DNA from: Hordeum vulgare subsp. vulgare
Lineage: Eukaryota; Streptophyta; Magnoliopsida; Poales; Poaceae
NCBI RefSeq assembly: GCF_904849725.1
Contig: NC_058521.1
Coordinates: forward strand, 342,410,638-342,474,637
Direction of reading: 5' to 3'
Length of the DNA stretch: 64,000 bases
The notes under the pieces are model-generated. The model did no database searches, was not told the DNA's origin, and saw only the letters and a list, made by a program, of their open reading frames with translations. This document shows, one piece after another, positions 45,653 to 58,287 of this stretch. Both the position numbers and the translations under genes were made by a program. Position 1 is the first letter of the stretch. Every line of letters begins with the position of its first letter.

Positions 45653-45956
45653 AAAAGTGGACGGCAAAGAGAGAGGTTGTTAGGGGGGAGAGAGGGGGTG
45701 CCGGGTGGGCCAGCCGAGCGCTTTGCCGTCTGCCTAAGTGATGTTTGCCCTGAGCCCAGCTCTTTGCCGTCTGCCTGAGTGGTGTTTGTCATGAGCCAGT
45801 TGACGGCAAAGAGTTGGTTGATGGCAAAGAGGGTCTTTGCCATCAGCCTTCTCTTTGTCGTCTGGTTTCTGGTAGTTGATGGCAAAGGGGGTCTTTGCCA
45901 TCAGCCAGCAGACGGCAAAGAAGCAGCAGATGGCAAAATCTCTGATTCCAGTAGTG
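45653..45956. repeat. CACTA-2 right subterminal repeats and terminus
   Basis: GACGGCAAAGAG, TTTGCCGTCTGCC and TTTGCCATCAGCC recur up to the end TTCCAGTAGTG at 45956. Confidence 0.9.
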
Positions 45957-46217
45957 TGTCTTTGCAAATGACGATGTAGATCAATGGCTCACGCAGTAGT
46001 TCCTTGAATTTTCATGCAATCCTAGAGAAAACTACGATGAAAGATGATGGAAGAAAATATGCGGACTAGTCCGTAATCTGATGATTATCCTCACGGCTTC
46101 ACAAAAGGCTTATGTCCTTGATGCACCTCTTGAGGCAGTACCCCCCTAGCAGCGTGTGCAGATGTTGTGAATGTCTGGCACGAGCGCGCGGATGACTACT
46201 CAATAGTTTAGTGCACC

Positions 46218-46900
46218 ATGGTGTATGGCTTGGAATCAGGACTTCAGAGGCATTTTGAAAGCCATGGAGCATATGAGATGTTCCAGGAGTTGAAGTTAGT
46301 TTTTGAAGCTAATGCCCGGATCAAGAGGCGTGAGACCTCCAATAAATTCTTTGCTTGCAAGATGGAGGAGAATCGTTCTCTCAGTGAACACATACTGAGA
46401 ATGTCTAGCCGGGAGTTGAGATTTCACTCGAGACGGTCACTGAGAGAGTTCTTCAATCACTGCCATCTAGCTACAAGAGCTTTGTGGTGAACTACAATAT
46501 GCAAGCAATGAAAAAGTCAATCGCCGAGCTATTCACGATGCTAGAAGTCGCGGAAGTGGAAATCAAAAAGGAGAATCAAGTGTTGATGGTAAATAAAAGC
46601 ACTAGTTTCAAAAAAGGCAAGGGCAAGAAGAAGGGAAACTTCAATAAGAACGACAATTTAGTTGCTGCTTCCGTGAATAAAGCCAAGGCTGGCCCCAAGC
46701 CTAGGACTGAGTGCTTCTATTGCAAGGGAACTGACCATTGGAAGCAGAATTGCCCCAAGTATGTGGCTGATAAGAAGGCTGGAAACATCAACAAAGGTAT
46801 ATTTGATATACATGTTATTGATGTGTATATTACTAGCTCTCGTAGTAGTGCGTGTGTATTTGATACTGGTTCAGTTGTTCATATTTGTAACTCAGAATAG
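46218..46900 (+). pseudogene. gag and protease start of the BARE/Angela-like Copia
   Basis: The stretch 46218-46489 is open (YEMFQELKLVFEANARIK), then a deletion or frameshift near 46430-46490 shifts to a second frame, 46484-46900. That frame holds a CCHC zinc knuckle with all four ligands (CFYCKGTDHWKQNC) and the retropepsin motif VFDTGSVVHI about 40 residues later. Gag would coat the genomic RNA; the protease would cut the polyprotein. The frame stops at 46899 soon after the active site. Confidence 0.82.
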
Positions 46901-49900
46901 GAACTACAGAATAAGCGTAAGCTGGCGAAGGATAAAGTGATGATGCACATGGGAAATGGTTCCAAGGTTGATGTGATCGCCATTGGGACGCTCGCTCTTC
47001 AATTACCATAGGGAATAGTTATGAACCTAAATAATTTTGTTTGGTGCTTGTGTTGAGCATGAATATTATGTCTGTATCTTGTTTAATGTGAGACGGCTAC
47101 TCATTTAAATCAGAGAATAATGGTTGTTCTATTTATATGAGTAATATCTTTTATGGTCATGCACCCAATGTGAATGGTTTATTCTTGTTGAATCTCGATA
47201 GTAATGGTACACATATTTATAACATTAATGCTAAAATATGTAGAGTGAATAACAATAGTACCACTTTCTTGTGGCACTACCGGTTAGTTCATATTGGTGT
47301 AAAACGCATGAAGAAGCTCCATGTTGATGGACTTTTGGAGTCACTTGATTTTGAAGCACTTGACACATGCGTACCATGCCTCATGGGCAAGATGACTAAA
47401 ACCCCGTTTTCCGGAACAATGGAACGGGCTAGTGACTTGTTGGAGATCATATATACTGATGTGTGCGGTCCAATGAGTATTGAGGCGCACTGTGGGTATC
47501 ACTACTTTCTCACCTTCACCGATGATTTGAGTGGATATGAATATATTTACTCGATGAAGGACAAGTCTGAAACGTTTGAAAAGTTTAAGGAATTTTGGAG
47601 TGAAGTTGAGAATCATCGTAACAAGAAGATTACGTACCTATCATCTCATCGAGGAGAAGAATATATGAGTTATGAGTTTGGCATGCATTAAGACAATGTG
47701 GAATAGTTTCACAACTCATGCCACCTGGAACACCAAAGCGTAATGGTGTGTTGGAACATTGTAATTGCACCTTATTAGATATGGTATGTTCTATGATGTC
47801 TCTTACCGATTTGCCACTATCGTTTTGGGGTTATGCATTGGAGACAACCGCATTCAATTTAAATAGGGCACCATCAAAATCCATTGAGATGACACCGTAT
47901 GAACAATGGTTTGGCTAGAAACCTAAATTGTCGTTTCTTGAAGTTTGGGGCTGCGATGCTTATGTCAAAAGGCTTCAGCCTGATAAACTTGAACGCAAAG
48001 TGAATAAGTGCATCTTCGTAGGATACCAAAAGGAAACAGTTGAGTATACCTTCTATCTCAGATTCGTGGGCAAAGTGTTTATTGCTAAGAATAGATCCAT
48101 TCTCGAGAAAAAGTTTCTCCGGAAAAATTGAGTGGAGGGTGGTGGAACTTGATGAGGATACTGAACGATCACTCCAACCAAAGAGTACTAGGGAACAAGA
48201 AAGTGATCCTATGGTGCCTACACCAGTTGAAGAGGAAGCTGATGATGGTGATCATGAAGCTTCAGATCAAGTTACTGCCGAACCTCGTAGGTCGACAAGG
48301 ATACGTACTGCTCCTCAGTGGTATGGTAATTCTGTCTTAGAAGTCATGTTGGTGGACAACGATGAACCTACAAGCTATGGAGAAGCGATGGTGGGCCCAG
48401 GTACTAACGAATGACTAGAGTCCATGAAATACGAGATAAGATCCATGTATGAAAACAAAGTATGGACTTTGGAAGTATTATCTGAACGTTGAAAGACTAT
48501 TCAAAACAAATGGATCTTGAAGAGGAAGATCGACGCGGACGGTAAGGTCACCATCTATAAAGCTCGACTTGTTGAAAAGGGGTTTTCACAAGTTGAAGGA
48601 GTTGACTACGATGAGACTTTCCCAGTCGTAGTGATGCTTAAGACCATCAGAATCATGTTAGCAATAGTTGCATTTTCTTGATTATGAAATTTGGGATATG
48701 GATGCCAAAACAGTGTTCCTTAATGGTTTCCTTAAGGAAGAGTTATATATGATGCAACCAGAAGGTTTTGTCGATCCCTAAAAGCTGACTAAGTATGCAA
48801 GCTCCAGCGATCCATTAATGGACTGGTGCAAGCATCTCGGAGTTGGAATCTTTTCTTTGATGAGGTGATCAAACAATTTTGGTTTATACAAATTTTTGGA
48901 GAAGCTTGGATTTACAAGAAAGTGAGTTGAAGCTCTATATCATTTCTAATATTATATGTGGATGGCATATTGTTGATTGTAAATAATATAGAACTTTTGG
49001 AAAGTGTGAAGATATATTTGAACAAGAGTTTTTAGTGAAAGATCTCGGAGAAGCTACTTACATATTAGGTATAAACATCTATAGCAATAGATTGAGACCC
49101 TTAATTGGACTTTCACAGATCACATACTTTGATAAGGTTTTGAAGAAGTTCAAAAGGGATTGGTCCAAGAAGGGGTTCTTGCGAGTCCTACAAGGTGTGA
49201 AGTTGAGTAAGACTAAATGCCCAGCGACTACAGAGGATAGAGAAAAGATGTGTGTCATCCCCTATGCTTCAGCCATAGACTCTATTATGTATGCAATGAT
49301 GTGCGCAAGAGCAGATGTCTCCTTGCCATAAGTATGGACGGAAGGTTTCAAATTGATTCAAGAGTGGAACACTGGAAAGCAGCCATGAATATCCTTAAGT
49401 ACATGAAGAAGACCAAGGAGATGTTTCTCCTTTATGGAGGTGATCTAGAGCTCGTCGTAAAGGGCTACGCTGATGCTAGCTTTGACACAGATCCGGATGA
49501 CTCTAAGTCCCAAACCGGATACGTATTCATTCTAAATGATGGAGCGGTAAGATGGTGCAGTTCCAAGCAAAGTGTGGTAGCTAATTCTAGATGTGAAGCG
49601 GAGTACATAGCTACTTCAGAAGCAGCAAAAGAAGGTGTCTAGATGAAGTAGTTCATGGCAGATCTTGGAGTTGTGCCCAGTGCACTGGATCTAATGAATA
49701 TGTTTTGTGAGAACAGTGGTGCCATTCCTCTAGTCCAGGAACCAAGGTTTCATAAAAGGACCATACACATAAAGCGCCGCTTCAATGCCATCCGCGATTA
49801 TGTCAAGGAGGAGGACATAAACATTTGCAAAGTACATACGGATCTGAATGTTGCAGATCCTTTGACTAAACCTCTTCTAGGAGCAAAACATGATCAACAC

Positions 49901-49903
49901 TAG
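46901..49903 (+). pseudogene. Integrase, reverse transcriptase and RNase H of the BARE/Angela-like Copia
   Basis: Integrase is readable at 47137-47691: the zinc region (RLVHIGVKRMKKLH, then CVPCLMGKM) and the core (YTDVCGPM, FTDDLSGYEYIY). It stops at 47689 and resumes in pieces to 48131. Reverse transcriptase (48421-49330) has several stops and frameshifts; its catalytic motif reads YVDG instead of YVDD near 48955. RNase H (49331-49903) is better kept, with KGYADASFDTDPDDSKSQTG and SRCEAEYIATSEAAKE, and a stop at 49640. The order gag-PR-IN-RT-RH is Copia. No intact product is possible. Confidence 0.85.
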
Positions 49904-49970
49904 AATTCTATGGGTGTTAGATTCATTACCATGTAATACTAGATTATTGACTCTAGTGCAAGTGAGAGAC

Positions 49971-51486
49971 TGTTGGAAATATTACCTAGAGGCAATAATG
50001 AAGTAGTTATTATCATATTTCCTTGTTCATGAAAATCGGTTATTATCCATTCTATAATTGTATTGACCGGAAACTCAAATATATTTGTGGGTAGATAGAC
50101 AACAAAGTGTCCCTAGTATGCCTCTGTTGAACTAGCTCGTTGATCAAAGATGGCTAAGGTTTCCTAGACATAGACATGAGTTTTCACATGATAATAGTAT
50201 CACACCATTAGGAGAATGATTTGATGGACAAGACCCAAACCTTAAGCATATAACATTTAATCGTATCCAGTTTACTGCTATTGCTTTGTGAGTGTCAATG
50301 TATTTGTTCCTATGACCATGAGATCATGCAACTTAGTAACACCGGAGGAATGCCTTGTGTGTGTAAAACATGGCAATGTAAATGGGTGACTATAAAGATG
50401 ATCTACACGTATCTCCGATGGTGTGTGTGGAGTTGGCTTGGATCAAGATTGGGATGTGTCACTCCGTATGACGGAGAGGTATCTTGGGTTCCACTCGGTA
50501 ATACAACATCACAACAAGCTTGCAAGCAATGTGACAAAGGAGTTACTCACATGATCTTGTATTACGGAACGAGTAAAGAGACTTGCGAGTAACAAGATTT
50601 AACTAGGTATGGAGATACCGACGATCGAATCTCGGGCAAGTAATATACCGATAGACAAAGGGAACTACATATGGGATTAGATGAATCCTTGACATCATTG
50701 TATCCACCGATATAGATATTCATACAATATGTGGGAGCCAATATGGACATCTAGGTACCACTGTTGGTTATTGACTGTAGAGGTGTCTCGGTCATGTCTG
50801 CATAGTTCTCGAACCCGCAGGGTCTACAAACTTAACGTTTGATGACGATTTGGCATTGTTGAGTTATGTATATTGGTTACCAAAAGTTTTTTGGAGTCCT
50901 CGATGAGATCCCGGACATCACAGGGAGCTCCAAAATGGTCCAGAGATAAATATTTATACATTGGAAAGTGGTATTCGGGTTCTCGAAACATTTCAGGTGT
51001 TTTCGGTATTGTATCGGGAGTGTTGAATGGGTTCCGGGGGTCCACCTGGAGGAGCCACCCACCTCGGGTGGCCACATGGACCTAAGAGGTGGTGCACCAG
51101 CCCCTGGTGGGCTGGGCAGGCGACCCCCATAGGGGCCCATGCGCCCAAGGGTTTGGTGGAGGAGATGCCTTGGTGGAGGAGGAGTTCTCCCTAGGGTGTC
51201 TACCTCCCTTGTTGGAGGTGGACTCCTCCCCACTTTGGTTGACCCGTCCTCCTTGGAGGAGGGGCCAAGGCTGAGCTCTACCTACCCCTCCCCCCTCAAT
51301 AGAGAAGGAGAGGAAGGCAGGCAACACACAATTGCTTGGTGGCGCTATACCTCTGTTTCTCGTAGTAATTCTCCACCGTCGTGATTGTGGGAGCGCTTGG
51401 CGAAGCCTTGCTGAGATTGCACGATCACCACTGCCACCACACCATCGTACTGTCAAGGAGGTGACAGTGTTATCGAGCTGTACGTG
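49971..51486 (+). repeat. 3' LTR of the BARE/Angela-like Copia, truncated
   Basis: It starts TGTTGGAAATATTACC right after the polypurine tract region (AAGTGAGAGAC) and follows the 5' LTR up to GAGCTGTACGTG, where the 5' LTR continues for about 270 bp more. The break is the insertion point of the next element. The TATA box of the 5' LTR is lost here (about 51290). Confidence 0.88.
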
Positions 51487-54350
51487 TGTCACACCTTGTT
51501 TTCACTTTGTCTCAACTGTAGTCTTTTCAAATTTGGAGTTTACTAAAACTTTTTAAGCAAATGCTATGAGTGCCATGATTGTCATTAATTGCATGTATGC
51601 TTGAGTGTATGGATGTAAAAATAATTTTTATAACATAATATTTCCATAAAAATCCTTTTCTCGTTTTGTTAATTCAAAACCTTGCTTTGGGATTTGCACT
51701 ACAAGTCCCTGATTTCAAGGGGGTGCCTCCACCCAAAGATTGTATTCTGATTTTAGCACTATTATAACTTTCCAAAATCATAAAATAATCATTTTATAAA
51801 ATACTTTTCTATTTTATTTCCATGTCCTTTCGTGAGGCCAGAAATGATTTTTCCGGGTGGAATAATATTTTTCTACCTTAGAAAAACCTGAGAAAATTTG
51901 GAGATACTCAGAGGACATATATTTGCCATACATAGGGTTTTCAACCCCTATTTATGTTAAAAATATTTGAGCAAACCTTTGAAAACCTATTCTATCTGTT
52001 TTGGCTTTTTGAAATATTTCTGAAGGAACTATTCTCAATAAATTGCCAGAAAATTCTAGCATGTTCCTCAAGCTACATTTGGTGAGTATACCAAGTTTCA
52101 CCTCATTCCAAGGTTGTTTGGTTCACCAAATAATCCTAAAACCCTTCTTGTCCAGAATCAAGTTGAAGCAACTCTGCATAGAAAGGTTTGTCCAAATGGC
52201 CTAAAACTTTGCAGTAGTGTTCAATACCCCAAACGAGGAGACCCTACCAAGAATTGGATTTGTGGGGATTAATTTTCTCACATTCTCTTTTAATAAGGCA
52301 TAACTGTCCATTTGGGGGTGTTTTCAAGTTTACATTGTCAAACTTGTCGAATGGAGCTCAAATTTGGTAGAGCATCCTAATATTGCCTAGAACCCAAACC
52401 TAGTAACTTCCAGCATCATTGCAGAAGGTTAGATGCCCCAAACCCAGATCAAGCACCTTCAGCTAGATTGGTCAGACAACATCTAGCATTCTCTACACCC
52501 ACACCCCTCTGTCCAAACTCCCAGCACAGGTTGCCAGCACCACTCCTCAACTGCAGATGAGTGGACCCTCCTTAGTTTGATGTGAGTAAGCTAAAATCAC
52601 CAATTTAGTTTCTGGTTCAAAGCTGACACATGTCTTTAAGCCTCTCCCTTTGACCAGCCTTGCTCTTCTCGGTTCGTAGTATCCGAGGGGCATCTAAGCC
52701 ACCCCTCACACAAGCCAGACAAGGACAAAGCGCGCCAGAGCATGCTAGCATACCATGGCATGCCAAAGCTGTGCTCTGGGCGTGCTATAGGCCGTATACG
52801 AGGCAAAGGAGGCTAACCCCGGTTGGGTCTCACCTCCCCTCGGTGTCTCTCCTCGTCCCCGACAACCACCAGACTCAAGGCAACCTTAGGGCCCCCTTCT
52901 CCCCCTCTCTGTTGACTCAGGCGACGCGTGCTCGCGTGCGCCAGATTCGGTCAGTAGGGCGCGGCCCTGCAGCACGCGCTCACAAAAGCCCCGCTCCTCC
53001 CGTTGAGTCTCTCGAGTGTCAAACCACGACCGCAAAACTATGGTTTCGGCCCCGCGCTCCCTCTCCCTCTTCTGAAGCCGTGGTGAAACCACCGGCGCTC
53101 CCTCGCTCGATGCACTGATGTTGGCCTATAAATAGGCCACCACCCTTCACTCCAGCACCTCAACCCTCTCCTCGAGACACTCAATCGAGCCCCTAGCTAC
53201 TCCAATTGAGCAAGGAGCGCCCCGGTGCTCGGGATCGACCGAGGAGCCGCCGCTTCGGAGCTCAGTCGATCTCGGGCTATAGGCGATCTCTCGCGCTCCT
53301 CTCACCTCCTCCGTGACCGTAGTGAGCTCGGGAAGTTTCTCCAACTCTTTCCAGAGCTTTTCCCTGCCCGTAGCACCCATCTCCACCGCCAACAGAAACA
53401 TCTCCGCCGTGGCCACGTCGTCGTCGGTAATGCCATGGTGCCGTTTCTGCATTCACCTGGCCACGAGGGCGTCGGAGCCACCGCCGGCGTGCCTCCCCTC
53501 CCCTCTGTCCAGAGGTGGAAGACGACCCTGACAAGCAAGCCCGACATATCGGCGGCCTATCTCACCCCTCTCCCCTCTCTGCCGCTAACCGCAGGGGCCG
53601 CACGTCAGGTTTAAACCTGACGACGCACGCAACTGGACTGGCGGGTTGGCTAGCTGGCCAGTTGGCCAGTTGGGCCGGCCCAGCTGCTGGCCGAGCCAGG
53701 CCAGGGGCTGAGCTCTTTTCTTTATTCTTTAAACCGAGTTTTTAAATATTTTCTACATGATTAAATATTTTGTTAAATTCAAATATTTTCCACCATAATT
53801 CTTCTAAAAATGTGTAGAATTTATTAGTGCTATTGTGCAAATCTTTGCAAAGACTTTTATGCACACCTTTAATTGAATACCTAGTTTGAGTATTTTTAGC
53901 GTCTGTTTAATAGACTTTAAAAATACCTTTTTACTTCAAAAACAGAAACAAACATTTTAAAAACTCAAGATAGTTTTTCTAAGAATAGGTTAACATTTTT
54001 AAAATGAGTTTGAGATCTGTTTTTGAGTGTGCTTCTTCTTCTTATTATTATTATTATGATAGATCACGCGTTTGAGGAAGGACTTGGGCCTGAAGACCCC
54101 GGAGACCCCAGATACCTACCTAATCAAGGCAAGCAACCCTTTGACCATGTGTGAGAAAATGTTTTATGCATGCCATGTTGATTATTTTATTTCGATGCAT
54201 ATAGTCAAGATTAATCGGTACACCTCGGCATGGTGTGACCGATGGCACCTCCGGAGCACTTGCATTGAGCATGACCCTACCATCAATCAGGGTCACACTG
54301 ACAAAAGTTTGACAAGTAGATAGTAGTGCTACGGATAGGATGAGCATATG
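51487..54350 (+). mobile_element. Gypsy-type LTR on the plus strand
   Basis: It starts TGTCACACCTTGTTTTC inside the Copia 3' LTR. An AT-rich part is followed by a GC-rich promoter-like zone (52640-53700) with a TATA box (TATAAATAG, 53127-53135), and an AT-rich tail. No gag or pol domain is seen; open frames such as 52660-53118 show no recognisable domain. The end of the LTR is not resolved, since Maximus-B is inserted at 54351. The five bases before it (ACGTG) are a candidate target duplication. Confidence 0.65.
53127..53135 (+). promoter_or_regulatory. TATA box of the plus-strand Gypsy LTR
   Basis: TATAAATAG within a short palindrome (GGCCTATAAATAGGCC), with a GC-rich leader after it. Confidence 0.55.
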
Positions 54351-55748
54351 TGTAAGTGCATCTAGTGCCCTTAGTGATTTTGGTGGTTTGAAGACTTATG
54401 GTTAAGTAACTAATGTGTTTATAAGTGTACACATGCTCTATAAGTCGTTGAGGAGTTTGAGTGTTACGATGAATATCGACCCCTAAAAATGTATGTCTTC
54501 GGCTGAAGAAATTGGTCTTATACTGAAGACTTTGATCGTGAAGAAATTGCTTTGAAATTGATATTCCTCATGAAGATATTGAAGATGAGGAATTCGGTGT
54601 GTCCTGAAGAAAACCAGTCCGAAGACTTAGAAGCATGAAGATTTATTCTTTCTGTTTCATTTTCTTCACTCTTGAGTCATAGGAACACCGTACTGTTAAA
54701 GGGGGTCAAGGTAATACTATGGAATGAATTTCCTCATGATGTTGAACCCAAGCCTAATCCTACAAAGTCCTCAACTAAGGAATATGAGAGACATGAGGAC
54801 TCTCAAAGTTGAGAGTTCCGACCGTTGCCGCGATTCGCGCCTCCTCACCGATCGTATCCACACCAACAGTGATAATATTTAAGGGCATTTATGTCAAATC
54901 ATGTCGGGATGCTCCCAGGCTATATATAGCCACCCCCACAACCACTAGCTGGTTGGCTGCTGTGCTAGAAACTGACAGTTGTCATTTAGAGCAACCCAAA
55001 TTCCTCAAAGTCTACGAGAGTAAATCATCAAGTGAGGAAATACCCCAAACACCAAACTACAAACCAAAACCAAGTGATTGAGCATCACTGAAGAATTTGT
55101 TCCTGTGTGGAACTGAAGCCTTTTACCTTTGAGGACTGAGCATCCCCCAGACGGTTAGGCGTCATGGTCGAGAGCATCCAACAGTGAATTGTGGATCGCC
55201 GGGTGACCAAGTCTGTGAGGGTTTGGAAGTCTGCCCTGAAGACTTACCACAAGTGTTGGGCGAGGACTGTGTGTCGTTAGCTCAAGGAGAATACGGTAGG
55301 GACTGTGTGTCCTTTGGTTTCAATACCAAACCGCTCCAAACCAGACATACGACTATCATAACAGTTGGAACTGGGTCATCAACAACTGTCATCATCATGA
55401 TACGGGTTCTACTTCTTCAACTCTTTCAATTCCTCAATATTGTATGTTGAAAACTTTCATTGTCACTGTTTGAAGAATTTGCTGAAGACTTTCTCTGAAT
55501 TTACTCAACCTCAAATTCTTCATACCAGTTAATCTTCACCTATTTATTCTATGCCTGCATACTGTGCAAACCGATTCTCATAATCTTCATCAAGTAAACT
55601 GTTGTTGTAATCATTGCACCTCTGATCCTGCGCTATTTCCGCCGCACGTTATTCATCAGTGAGGAATTTCCTCAAAAGGAATTTCCTCAGCAATGAAATT
55701 CTAAAAATCTCCTATTCACCCCCCTCAAGTCGATATAACGCACTTTCA
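54351..55748 (+). repeat. 5' LTR of Maximus-B (1,398 bp)
   Basis: It starts TGTAAGTGCATCTAGTGCCC and ends CGCACTTTCA. A TATA box (TATATATAG) is at 54921-54929. GAAGA-rich short motifs recur along it. Confidence 0.88.
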
Positions 55749-55750
55749 AT

Positions 55751-55762
55751 TGGTATCAGAGC
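55751..55762 (+). promoter_or_regulatory. Primer-binding site of Maximus-B
   Basis: TGGTATCAGAGC, two bases after the LTR, complementary to initiator Met tRNA. Confidence 0.9.
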
Positions 55763-55815
55763 AAGGTACTCCCTTGTTCTATGTGATTTTGGTTTAACCA
55801 CATGGAGTTTAAGTT

Positions 55816-58287
55816 ATGTCGACTGCAGGTATGATCAAGGTTACTGGAGGATGTCCTACCTTCAAAGGAAAGGACTTTCCCTATTGGAAGACGAAGATGC
55901 ATATGCATCTTCAAGCTATTGACAATGATCTCTGGTACTTTGTGGAACATGGCATTCCCTCCACCGCTGCTACTGTCTCTGCCGCTGATGTGAAGAAATT
56001 CAAGCAACTTGATTCTCAAGCAAAGAATATCATCTGTGGCCATCTGAGCAAAGGTCAGTATGGCAGAGTGAGTGCTCTGGGCACAACAAAGCTTATCTGG
56101 GATAGGCTGTCCAAAGTCAATGAAGGAATTTCAACTCAGTGTGACTCTCGTGTTGATGTTCTTCGCAATCTGTTCAATCTCTTCAAGAGACTTGACAAAG
56201 AAAGCTGCCAAGATACCTTTGATCGCCTCACTGACATCTCAAATGAACTGCAAGCAGTGGGGCTCGAGACATTACTGACCATGAAGTTGTGAAGAAACTG
56301 CTAAGATCTTTGGATTCATCATTTGATACACTGGTTCTGATGTTTCAAGAAAGAGCGGACTATAAGATGCTTGATCCTGCTGATATACTCGAAAGACTCA
56401 ATACTCATGAGTTTCAATAGGAAGAAATGAGAGATCTGTATGGACCACGCTACTCTAGACCTTGTGCGCTAAAGGCCAAAGCAATTTCCTCATCTGAAGA
56501 AGAAGACCCAGATTGCAACATTGGTGATCCTGAAGAACTTGGACAGGAGCTTGCAATGCTCGTGAGGAAATTCCAGAAGTTTACAATGCGTGGCCAGTTT
56601 GGTAAATCTTCAAGAAGAGAGATGAGGAAATCAGAATCTTCGTATGAGGACTACAAGAAAACAACCCGCCACAAATGCAAGAAATCTGGTCACTATATTG
56701 CTGATTGTCCTTGCTGGGTGAAGGAATCAAAGAAGAAGAAATACAAGGATGAAAGTTCTGATGACCCGAAGAAAAAGAAGAAATCTTCAAAATCCTCATC
56801 CTCAAAATTCTCATCGCACAAGAAGACTAGTTTCAGAAAGGCCCGGGCACTCATTGGCAAGGAAATGGATTCTGAGGAAGAATCTGAGGAATGTGATGAA
56901 GAGGAAGGTTCTGTAGAAGACTTAGAGTCTGGTGTGGCAAGTCTTTCACTGGCTAACACATTTTTCAGCAAGTCAATCTTCAACCTTGAAGAAAAAGGCG
57001 ACACTATCTATACTGATGACTATGCTGATGACTTCGCTCCAACCTATTCCTTTATGGCAAAAGGTTCAAAGGTACCGAATGACACTTCCTCCTCTGATTC
57101 AAGTGACTGTGAACCCGATGATTATAAAAACCCAGTTACAGTAAACTTGCCAACATTGCAACTAAGCAACAAAGTGCCATTGAGAAACTTCAAAAACTGC
57201 TAGACAGAAGCGATGCCATGTTGAATGATGAAATGTATCATACTCAAATCCTCACTGAAGATATGAGAAGTCTTCAGTACAGATTTGATAGTCTTCAAGA
57301 TTGCTATGGCACACTCTTGGCTGATCATGAGAAACTTTCCTATGAATTTCTTCAAAGGAAACTTGATCTTGAAGAGTTGAAGATGTCTCACGATGATCTT
57401 CGAATGGAGAATGATTCATTACTTGATCAACAGATCAGTGCCACTCAGGTTGAATTCACTCCACCATGTCTCAAATGCATCGAACATGAAACTACCAATT
57501 CTTCACCAGAATCATCAAATGCGTCTATTGCAAGAAATTCTTCAACTGCTCCTGTGGTAAGAAATTCCTCACTTGAGGAAACCACAAATGTTACTGACGA
57601 AAATGCAGGTCTAAAGGAATTGTGTGTGACAGGCATGTACAAAAGTTTCAAACGCATCAAACCCGTTGTGATGTGCTCAAAAAGCAGATTTTGAACAGGA
57701 ACCCGAGGAAAGAAGGAATTGCCTTTGAAAGGAAACTAAATGATGATGGATCATATTGGAAACCTGAGCTGTATCCCAAAACCTCATGGGTTGCTGCTAA
57801 AGGACCTCCTGTTGGTCCATCCAATCTAACAGCCTTTGCATCTGAACTATCCTATTCATCAGATGAGACATTTGACTCCAACTATAAACTGTTTAAAAAT
57901 CAATCTGGTGAAGTATTTACTCGATATGTTGGAACTAACTGGAGGAATGGACCACCCCTGAAGAAAATATGCTTCCCGAAAAGTTGCGTGAAAAATCTTC
58001 AGGTGAATGTCCTCATGACACCACGTGTGAAGAACCTGAACCCCAGATCAAATTCCTCAGGTGGACCAAAGTCTTCAAGAGTATCAAAATCCACAACTGG
58101 TCAAAACTTTGCTCCTACTCGTGCTAATTCTTCTGATATGCAGAGAAATTGCAAGGGATATGAATATGAGCATTATGCCTCAAATCATTATGTTCATAAA
58201 TCCTCAAAGAACTTCTCTGCCTATTCATTTGAGTACTCTAACCCCCCTACTGTGAAGAGAAGTGCATTAGCTTCAATGCCCCCTTAA
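55816..58287 (+). pseudogene. Large gag of Maximus-B, with frameshifts and stops
   Basis: The first stretch, 55816-56292, is the gag core (MSTAGMIKVTGGCPTFKGKD, then YWKTKMHMHLQAIDNDLW). A one-base change near 56262 shifts the frame; it continues to 57203 after a TAG near 56420, through a zinc-knuckle region in which the first Cys is replaced by Arg (RHKCKKSGHYIADC), then a Lys/Ser- and acid-rich stretch. A coiled-coil segment follows (57218-57694; YGTLLADHEKLSYEFLQRKL) and a last part to 58287 (NRNPRKEGIAFERKLN, FDSNYKLFKNQSGEVFTRYV). The size and the coiled-coil extension are as in Sirevirus gag. At least two frame changes and one stop make it non-functional. Confidence 0.85.

Larger units (their letters stand above)
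32211..45956 (-). mobile_element. CACTA-2: complete CACTA transposon, 13.7 kb including a solo LTR
   Basis: The left end is CACTACAGGAATTAG at 32211 and the right end is TGATTCCAGTAGTG at 45956. Both are followed inward by TTTGCCGTC / GACGGCAAAG repeats. The 3-bp target duplication is perfect: TGT at 32208-32210 and 45957-45959. Transposase (TnpD-like) and accessory (TnpA-like) genes lie on the minus strand, both broken. A solo BARE/Angela LTR accounts for 1,825 bp, so the element was about 11.9 kb. It also holds a tandem array of hairpin-forming units. Confidence 0.94.
29199..51486 (+). mobile_element. BARE/Angela-like Copia element, interrupted by CACTA-2, 3' LTR truncated
   Basis: The element has a 5' LTR (29199-30990), a primer-binding site, an untranslated leader split by CACTA-2 (30991-32210 and 45957-46217), a decayed gag-pol (46218-49903), and a 3' LTR (49971-51486) that is cut by a Gypsy LTR. 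The two LTRs are clearly diverged, roughly 85 percent alike over the first 165 bp counted by eye, so it is an old insertion. The five bases before the 5' LTR (GTACA) are the expected target duplication; the matching copy should lie to the right of the window. Confidence 0.9.

Noticed and set aside
51470..51490. Natural end of the BARE/Angela-like 3' LTR
   Set aside because: The 5' LTR continues about 270 bp beyond the equivalent point, and a TG-starting LTR begins there, so it is an insertion border.
52660..53118. 152-codon plus-strand ORF
   Set aside because: It lies in the GC-rich promoter-like zone of an LTR, spans no known domain and ends near the TATA box.
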